In this document: positions 58,251 to 64,000 of the stretch, one piece after another | Layout: the number at the start of each line of letters is the position of its first letter | Numbering within the stretch: the stretch's first letter is position 1 | DNA from: Cycas panzhihuaensis | Taxonomy: Eukaryota > Cycadophyta | NCBI GenBank assembly: GCA_023213395.1 | Contig: CM041465.1 | Coordinates: forward strand, 223,331,741 to 223,395,740 | DNA length: 64,000 nucleotides | Direction of reading: 5' to 3' | Position numbers and translations under genes: made by a program | The notes under the pieces: model-generated | Seen by the model: the letters and a program-made list of their open reading frames with translations, nothing else | The model's database searches: none | What the model was told of the DNA's origin: nothing

Positions 58251-59278
58251 ATGGCTTTAATGCCAGGGACAACTAACTGCGTTCCACTTTCAGTGTTAAC
58301 CAGCTCAAATTATGCCGACTGGAGGAATCACATATCCCATTAGCTTAAACAAAACAAAATATGGTGATATGTGACAGGTGAATTTAAAAAACTAAAAGAT
58401 GAAACTACATAAAGTTATATGGTATATCTGATGAACTTAGATTCAACCTTAGGCACCATATTAAAATCACTTTTACCAGAAATCAGTTGATAGTTTTCTG
58501 AAATAGATGACCTGGCCACTGTCTGGACAACTCTACAAGACAAATATGATATGGTTGATACAAATCAACTGGTTGTCTTAGAATAGTAATTGTATGACTT
58601 TATTTATGATGATTTTACCAATGTTGAGGATTTTTTATGTAAAATTTAATTAATTAATAAAGGCCTAGGTAACTGTATTAAATCTAAAACTAAAGAATGT
58701 GATATTGAAAAAATAATCATGCATGCTAAAGATGATGATACACTCGTCCGTCTTGCAATAAATAAATTTCTAAAACATTTTAATTTTTTCAAAACTGCCA
58801 GACAACAAGCTGGAAATCCTCTTATCACCTTCAATCAGTTGACAAACTAACTGATTGAACATCAAACAATGTCAATTCAAACAGGCATATTAAAAGATCC
58901 TTCCCAAGCTTTGTTTTCCAAAACTAAGCCACAAAATAAAAATAAACAACAGAACAATTCTAATCCAAAATTTCAGAAACCTCATAAAGGTTCTCAATTT
59001 AATTCTTAAAATAATATTAAGTATTCTAGTCCATCTAAACATCAGAATACTCCTAATTAGTCATTTCCTAATCGGAATAGTGTAAATCCTTCTCAGAACA
59101 CTAGTTGTACCTATTATCATAAAAGAGCCCATACTATTGATGTCTGTAGAAGTAGAATAACTTCAGAGGCATGGAAAGTTTCTAAGGGATTACAAAACTA
59201 GCCTCAATCCTGACCTCAAAACCAACAAACTCTCAATAGTTCTCTAATAGCAACAACTTCTGCATTTGTTGCTCTAAC
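58251..59278 (+). pseudogene. copia B gag
   Basis: The ATG at 58251 opens MALMPGTTNCVPLSVL followed by SSNYADWRNHIS, the typical copia gag start (L-x-SSNY-x-W). LATVWTTLQDKYD and KSLLPEIS are further gag blocks. The knuckle near 59106 reads CTYYHKRAHTIDVC, with Tyr in place of the second Cys, the same change as in copia A. About ten stops lie in the frame, among them TAG at about 58338 and TGA-TAG near 58490. Asn/Gln-rich linker before the knuckle. Same frame as protease. Confidence 0.82.
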
Positions 59279-59708
59279 TAATCAACCACCACAATGGATC
59301 TTTGACTTTGGTGCATCCCATCACATGATAAGACACCAAAAAAATTTATCCACTTATCAATCCGAAACTAACTCTGAAGAAGAGATTTCTTTTGGAAGTG
59401 GAACTCAACTTAAAGTAAAAGGATCAGGTGATGTTACCTTAAAAGATGGTTTGATAACAGGCATCTTCTACGTACCGGGTTTGTTACCAAACCTACTTTT
59501 TGTTTATCAAATCTGCCAAAAAGACCTTGTCGTTGAATTCTGGAAAGATAAATTTATCATTAAAGAGTCATTAAACAAATTTAAATGTACTGCCTCAGGA
59601 CTTGTTGATCATAACATAGGTCTCTATAGTTTAACAAGTTTACAAAATAACAAAATAAAACCCTTCAGTGCCTTTATCACCAAATATGACTCAGTCAGTA
59701 AACTTTAG
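59279..59708 (+). pseudogene. copia B protease
   Basis: PPQWIFDFGASHHM is the retropepsin site, with DFGA in place of DSGA, so the active-site Ser is Phe (TCT to TTT). GIFYVPGLLPNLLFVYQIC is the conserved C-terminal block (YVPxLxxNLLS). An open run of 127 codons (59325-59708) covers most of the domain and its link to integrase (DHNIGLYSLTS). Confidence 0.85.
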
Positions 59709-60655
59709 CATGCATGATTTAGCCATACAAGTTATGGCAAACTTCAATATCTAAAAAAACATGAAATGATTCATGGTCTTCCATCCTTAAACACTATTTA
59801 TGGTGTTTGCAAAGCCTATGTAACATGTAAGTAACACATGGACCCATTTCCACATAAAACACAATTCAAAGTGACAGTTCCACTTAAACTTGTTCACTTT
59901 GACATTTGTGGTCCTTTTTACGTAACATCATACTCTGACTCTCGTTATTTTATTACATTTATTGATGATTATTCAAGAAAATATTGGGTTTACATGCTCA
60001 AAGCACGTAGTCAAGTGTTTGACATTTTTATTGAATTCAAAATGCTTGTTGAAAACCTATTAAACTCAAAAATTAAAATTTTTAGATCTGATAATGCTAA
60101 TGAATACTTAAGTGGTAAATTCATTTCTTTCTGTAAAAATCACAGAATTTAGTTCCAGCATTCCGTTGCATATACTCCTCAACAAAACGGTGTTACTGAA
60201 TATAAGAACCATACTATTGTTGAAATGACTCATTGCATGTTACATGCAAAGAATCTTGAGCTAAAGTTATGGGCAGAAGCTATTAACTACTCCAACTATC
60301 TTCTAAATCGTTTACCTAGCAAATGCCTACAAAATATCACTCTAAAACAAAAATGGTCTGGTAGAAAACCCTCAGTCAATCATTTACGAATCTTTGGAAG
60401 TATTGCATGGGGACATGTCCCTAAAGAAAAACATAAGAAACTAGATCATAAGAGTCAAAAATACATCTTCGTTAGATACAATGAAGAAAGTAAAGCATAT
60501 AGACTCTTGGATCCAGTCATGCATCAAATTTTAATTTTGTGTGATGTAATATTTGATGAAGAAGGATATTCTTCAACCTCCACTTATGTAGAAATTCCAA
60601 TTGAAAATTTATTAACCAACACATATTTAGTTGACCCCTCTGATAAATAAGTTGA
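59709..60655 (+). pseudogene. copia B integrase
   Basis: The pre-integrase zinc region is partly kept (HTSYGKLQYLKKHEMIHGLP, then CKAYVTCK). The catalytic core shows Asp in LVHFDICGPFYV, ITFIDDYSRKYWVYML, Asp in FRSDNANEYLSGKF and Glu in YTPQQNGVTEYKNHTIVEM, so the D-D-E residues are present. The C-terminal part has HLRIFGSIAWGHVPKEKHKK and KYIFVRYNEESKAYRLLDP, the usual copia blocks. Stops at about 59706, 59715, 59835 and 60150 break it into open runs of 104 and 141 codons. Confidence 0.87.
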
Positions 60656-60962
60656 TACAGAAATTATAGAATCCTTATCTACTCAAGTCCAGAATTGGAC
60701 TCTATCCAAATCTACTAAAATAGATTCTTCCTCTCAAGCTAGCTCTTCAAGTTAACTTGTAACTACAGAAATAGTTATCAACAAATAGCATGTATGGACA
60801 ACAAAAATGCTTGTTGATGTTGGATCTAATATTGGTAATCCTTCAGATACCAGGTAAACTCGTGCCTAAAAATTACATGCTAACTATGATTTAATGGCCA
60901 AAATAATGGACATTAATGATCCCAAAACCTTTAAACAAGCTAGCAATAATCTTATATGGTAG
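60656..60962 (+). other. integrase-RT linker of copia B
   Basis: Ser/Thr-rich, poorly conserved segment of the polyprotein with several stops; no domain expected here. Confidence 0.6.
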
Positions 60963-61900
60963 GAAGCTATGCAAACTGAATTTGATATTTTAATTAAAAA
61001 TTCAACTTGGGATCTCGTACCACTCCCACCTAGGAAAAATGTAGTCAACTGTAAATGGGTTTATAGAACAAAATACAACTCAACAAGCGCAGTTGAAAAA
61101 TATAAAGCTCGCCTAGTTGCAAAAGGATTTTCTCAAATTGATGGCATTGACTACAATGAATCCTTTGCCCTTGTTGCAAATATGAATACGATTAAAATAA
61201 TTATTACTCTAGCAGCCAAGTTTGGTTGGGAAATCCATTAAATGGATGTAAAGAGTGCATTTATGAATGGTGATCTCAAAGAAGAGATCTACATGTCTCA
61301 GCCACCAGGCTTTATTAATAATCCTAATTTAGTTTGTAAACTAAAGAAATCTATTTATGGATTAAAACAAACTTCTCGAGCTTGGTATACTAAAGTTGAT
61401 GATTATGTAATTCAAATTGGATACACTAGATGTATTAGTGATTCAAACCTATATTTCAAACATGAAAATGAAAATATTACTATTTTAATCCTGTATGTTG
61501 ATGATATCATAATCACTAGATCATCAACTAATAACATTTATTATTTAAAATCTACTTTAATGAATAAATTTAAAATGATCGATCTAGGTATCCTACATTA
61601 TTTTCTTGGATTACAAATTTATCAACATGATTTAAAAATCACTATATCTCAACCTAAATATATTTTAGACTTAATTCAACGATTTAACATGGAAAATGCT
61701 AAACCTGTCTCTAATCCATTACAATCATGTATAAAATTATCTACTGATTGTTCATCACCTTTATGTGATCCTAGATTATATAGACAACTAATTGGTAGTC
61801 TTGTTTATTTAACTCATACCCACCCTGATATATCCTATGCTGTCGCTTTATGTTTACGTTATATGCAACAAGCACATGAATCACATTGAAAAGCTGCTAA
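60963..61900 (+). pseudogene. copia B reverse transcriptase
   Basis: Best preserved part of the element. STWDLVPLPPRKNVVNCKWV, YKARLVAKGFSQIDGIDY, MDVKSAFMNGDLKEEIYM (first catalytic Asp), QPPGF, SIYGLKQTSRAWY and LYVDDIIITRS (intact YVDD) follow the copia RT order. HYFLGLQIYQ and LIGSLVYLTHTHPDISYAV lead into RNase H. Only two stops fall in this block: TAA at 61239 (Gln expected before MDVK) and TGA at 61887. The central open run is 215 codons. Confidence 0.92.
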
Positions 61901-62251
61901 ATGTATATTACAATATCTTAAAAACATTATTTTTAAGGTCTAACTTATAATTTTTACAGTAAACCTCTAACTTTAATTAGATATACTGATTCAAATTAGG
62001 CAGATGATACAAATGATCAAAAATCTACATCAAATCATGTATTTTTTATAGATTCCTCACCTATTACTTGGTCTAGTAAAAAAATGCAGGTACTAGCTCT
62101 ATCAACGATTTAAGTTGAATATCACATACTTGTTGAAGCCAACAAAGAAGCACTTTGACTTAAATACCTTCTAAATGAAATTGGTTTGTCTCTTAACTCT
62201 TCCATTGAACTTAAAGTTGACAATCAAGGTGCTATTGCTATTGCTACAAAT
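61901..62251 (+). pseudogene. copia B RNase H, truncated
   Basis: IRYTDSN (first Asp), SSPITWSSKKMQVLALST, VEYHILVEANKEAL (Glu) and KVDNQGAIAIATN (third Asp) are RNase H1 blocks of copia pol. After ATN the frame enters TA repeats at about 62251; the last 30-40 residues, polypurine tract and 3' LTR are absent. Four stops lie upstream in the domain. Confidence 0.85.
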
Positions 62252-62270
62252 ATATATATATATAGATATG

Positions 62271-62315
<45 letters not shown>

Positions 62316-62330
62316 ACACACATATATATA
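62252..62330. repeat. TA/CA microsatellite at the copia B breakpoint
   Basis: TATATATATATATAGATATG followed by CA repeats and a short TA run. The same order (TA, GATATG, CA, TA, GACAAAATG) precedes the duplicated segment at 27056-27119. Confidence 0.9.
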
Positions 62331-64000
62331 TAGACAAAATGAATAATGATGCAAGTGTTGGCACCATGTGCATGAGGAAGCCAGAATCCTTGCAGTGGGC
62401 ATGTATAATCATGCATCTGTGTGCGATAAGTGACCCTATAGAGATTTGAAGCTTTCCTTTATCAAAATCTATGATATAATGGCCACCATACCCTCATGGA
62501 CTATCCTCTCATAGACCACTTTCTCCCTCACTTGGAGACTACATACCTCCCAGGATTCTCCTCCTCCTATGCTATGAGGTCCCAGCCTCGCTCTCCTCAT
62601 CTTTAGCCCTTCTTTATGATGACATCACTATATGGGTCCTGTTACGTGAGGAATGAGCAACCATCTGATTGACTAGGTGATCAAACCTCTTATAGAGCTG
62701 ATCCCTATTGCCCACTAGTTTCTCCCTCTCATCTAGTAGTCGATCCTACTCCCTCTACATCTGTAGAGCCTCTCCTTGAGGACAATGACCCTCATATCAC
62801 CATCGGCATCCCCAGCTCCCCCTCGGGCCTCCAGTACCTATACCCTTGCTTGTAGCTAGTCCTTTTTTCCCTGGAGTTGGTACCTCTTGCCTCGCAGCTA
62901 ATGGGCCTCCATAGCCCATGTATCCTGCACCCGTACGAGTGGAGCAAAAGCTATCATGTTCCTCCCTACCAACCTGGGCTCCTCACTGGCTATGATAGGA
63001 GGATGTCCCTCCTTGTATATCTACGGGAAGAGCTTGGTAATCACCTGCTTGATCAACTCTCCCATGTTGTGTCCACCTTCCATCCACATATATCAAGATG
63101 TTAGTAGAGGCATATCAAACAATCCATCAATATCAAAGCATATTAAGTAAACTCTATGAGCATGAAATGATCAAAACCACACCTATAACTATAGCCATGA
63201 TCTCATCCTCTCCTAGATCCTCCTCTCTCCTGGAGCACTTGGTGCATTGCCTCCCTCTGCCTCCTCTGTTGTAAGGACCTCTCCTCTACCTACAACTAAT
63301 GCTACCTCTATTGCTACCATGATCATTGCCACTACCTCTGGATCTTCACTTGCAACTCCCTCACTTGCCTTCTTGCCTCCTAGTTCTTCCTTAGGAGTGT
63401 TTGTTGCCTTGCCTCTGTCCTCATCATTACCCCAGTGGATGGCATGATATGGATCACTGATATAGTCACCCACTCTGAAGAGGTCCAGGGATGTAGCTGG
63501 TATTGACTACCTAACATGCATTGGCTCCCCCGCACTCCTAAATCAAGTCTACCATCTGTGCACCATTAGCACATGAGTTGATATGGGCTGGGGACCCACT
63601 GTTGGAGCCACTCCATGGAAGTGGTCAAAGAACTAGCACTGAAGGAGTATATAGAATGATAATCCCCCTCATTTAACTCTCTAGATTTGATAGATAGGCA
63701 GTGAGATTGGCCTCTATCAAAGTGGCCTAGTCGAAGTGCTCCCCTTACTTACACCTCTGGACTGTCACCATCCAGCCTCCTAAGATATCTCTATAGTTTT
63801 ATTTCTAGGAAATCTAGAATAGAATGGTGAAAACAATCATCTTCCTCACTCAAGGAATCCTGGACATAACAATTATTTTCAAGCGTATTGCCCTCTATTC
63901 CCAATGACCTCGACTAATGAAAAACCTAGTTGTCTTATGATGGGTAGCATCTGTGCTAGGAAGGGTCCCTAGTGCTACTAGTGAGCCACTATCTAGCACC
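62331..64000. repeat. 1.67-kb segment duplicated from outer Tat region (copy 2)
   Basis: Matches 27117-28788 to the window edge, so the duplication probably continues beyond it. About 20 differences were counted in the first 420 bp or so. The boundary on the left is the microsatellite. Confidence 0.9.
62650..64000 (-). pseudogene. second copy of the outer antisense plant-mobile-domain-like gene, partial
   Basis: Same decayed minus-strand gene as at 27440-29062, cut by the window edge. The open run 63473-63213 gives GDYISDPYHAIHWGNDEDRG, then an acidic Gly/Glu/Ala-rich linker, matching TDYIAEPYRAVRW of the inner gene. This copy keeps the linker open over 86 codons, slightly better than copy 1, which has an extra few bases near 28128-28140. 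It still has stops in the domain itself. It is the tail part (linker and coiled coil) with some of the mobile domain. Confidence 0.6.

Larger units (their letters stand above)
55276..62251 (+). mobile_element. Ty1/copia element B, 3'-truncated
   Basis: A 5' LTR (55276-55709), a tRNA-Met primer site and a single reading frame from 58251 to 62251 encode gag, protease, integrase, RT and RNase H in copia order. All open pieces share one frame; stops but no frameshift interrupt it. The element ends inside RNase H where a TA/CA repeat and a duplicated piece of the outer Tat begin, so its 3' LTR is missing. Confidence 0.87.

Noticed and set aside
62186-62449. Open frame of 87 codons continuing from copia B RNase H through the CA repeat
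   Set aside because: It only reads through the junction and the repeat; the part after VDNQGAIAIATN has no RNase H sequence.

Overview
The window looks like nuclear, repeat-rich DNA from a land plant with a large genome. It holds LTR retrotransposons in various states of decay, nested in each other, with kilobase-scale microsatellites and no recognisable cellular gene, rRNA or tRNA gene. A seed plant, perhaps a gymnosperm, is a guess from the old, strongly decayed elements; nothing here fixes the species. All homology calls come from reading translations and comparing copies by eye.

Layout. 1-1453: minus-strand Ty1/copia fragment (gag and start of protease). 1454-3737: unassigned non-coding DNA with diverged repeats. 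3738-6347 and 22895 to about 33900: one old plus-strand Ty3/gypsy element of Tat type ('outer Tat'), split by insertion of a younger minus-strand relative of the same family ('inner Tat', 6348-22894, two LTRs of about 2.56 kb). About 33900-40400: AT-rich DNA with a decayed minus-strand coding remnant that I cannot name. 40401-40795: a primer-binding site and LTR edge of another element. 40796-46427: complete but dead minus-strand chromovirus with 0.55-kb LTRs and a chromodomain. About 47950-52560: a third, more distant Tat-type pol remnant on the minus strand. 52561-55275: unassigned. 55276-62251: plus-strand copia element with 5' LTR and YVDD reverse transcriptase, cut off inside its RNase H. 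62252-64000: a second copy of outer-Tat sequence seen at about 27.1-28.8 kb.

The most interesting part is the architecture shared by inner and outer Tat. In each, gag-pol (gag, protease, RT, RNase H, integrase; one frame in the inner copy) is followed by (i) a gene on the opposite strand encoding a plant-mobile-domain-like protein with an acidic linker and a coiled-coil tail, an apparent intron in the inner copy and its own TATA box, and then (ii) a separate sense-strand archaeal-type RNase H ORF with its own ATG, just before the 3' LTR. The pol RNase H has lost its first catalytic Asp, so the distal RNase H may supply the activity. A splice donor inside the LTR could allow a spliced mRNA for it.

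Decay is mostly C-to-T/G-to-A: Trp, Gln and Arg codons became stops and zinc-knuckle Cys became Tyr. The older outer copy is CpG-poor and the younger inner copy CpG-rich, as expected for methylated, silenced repeats.
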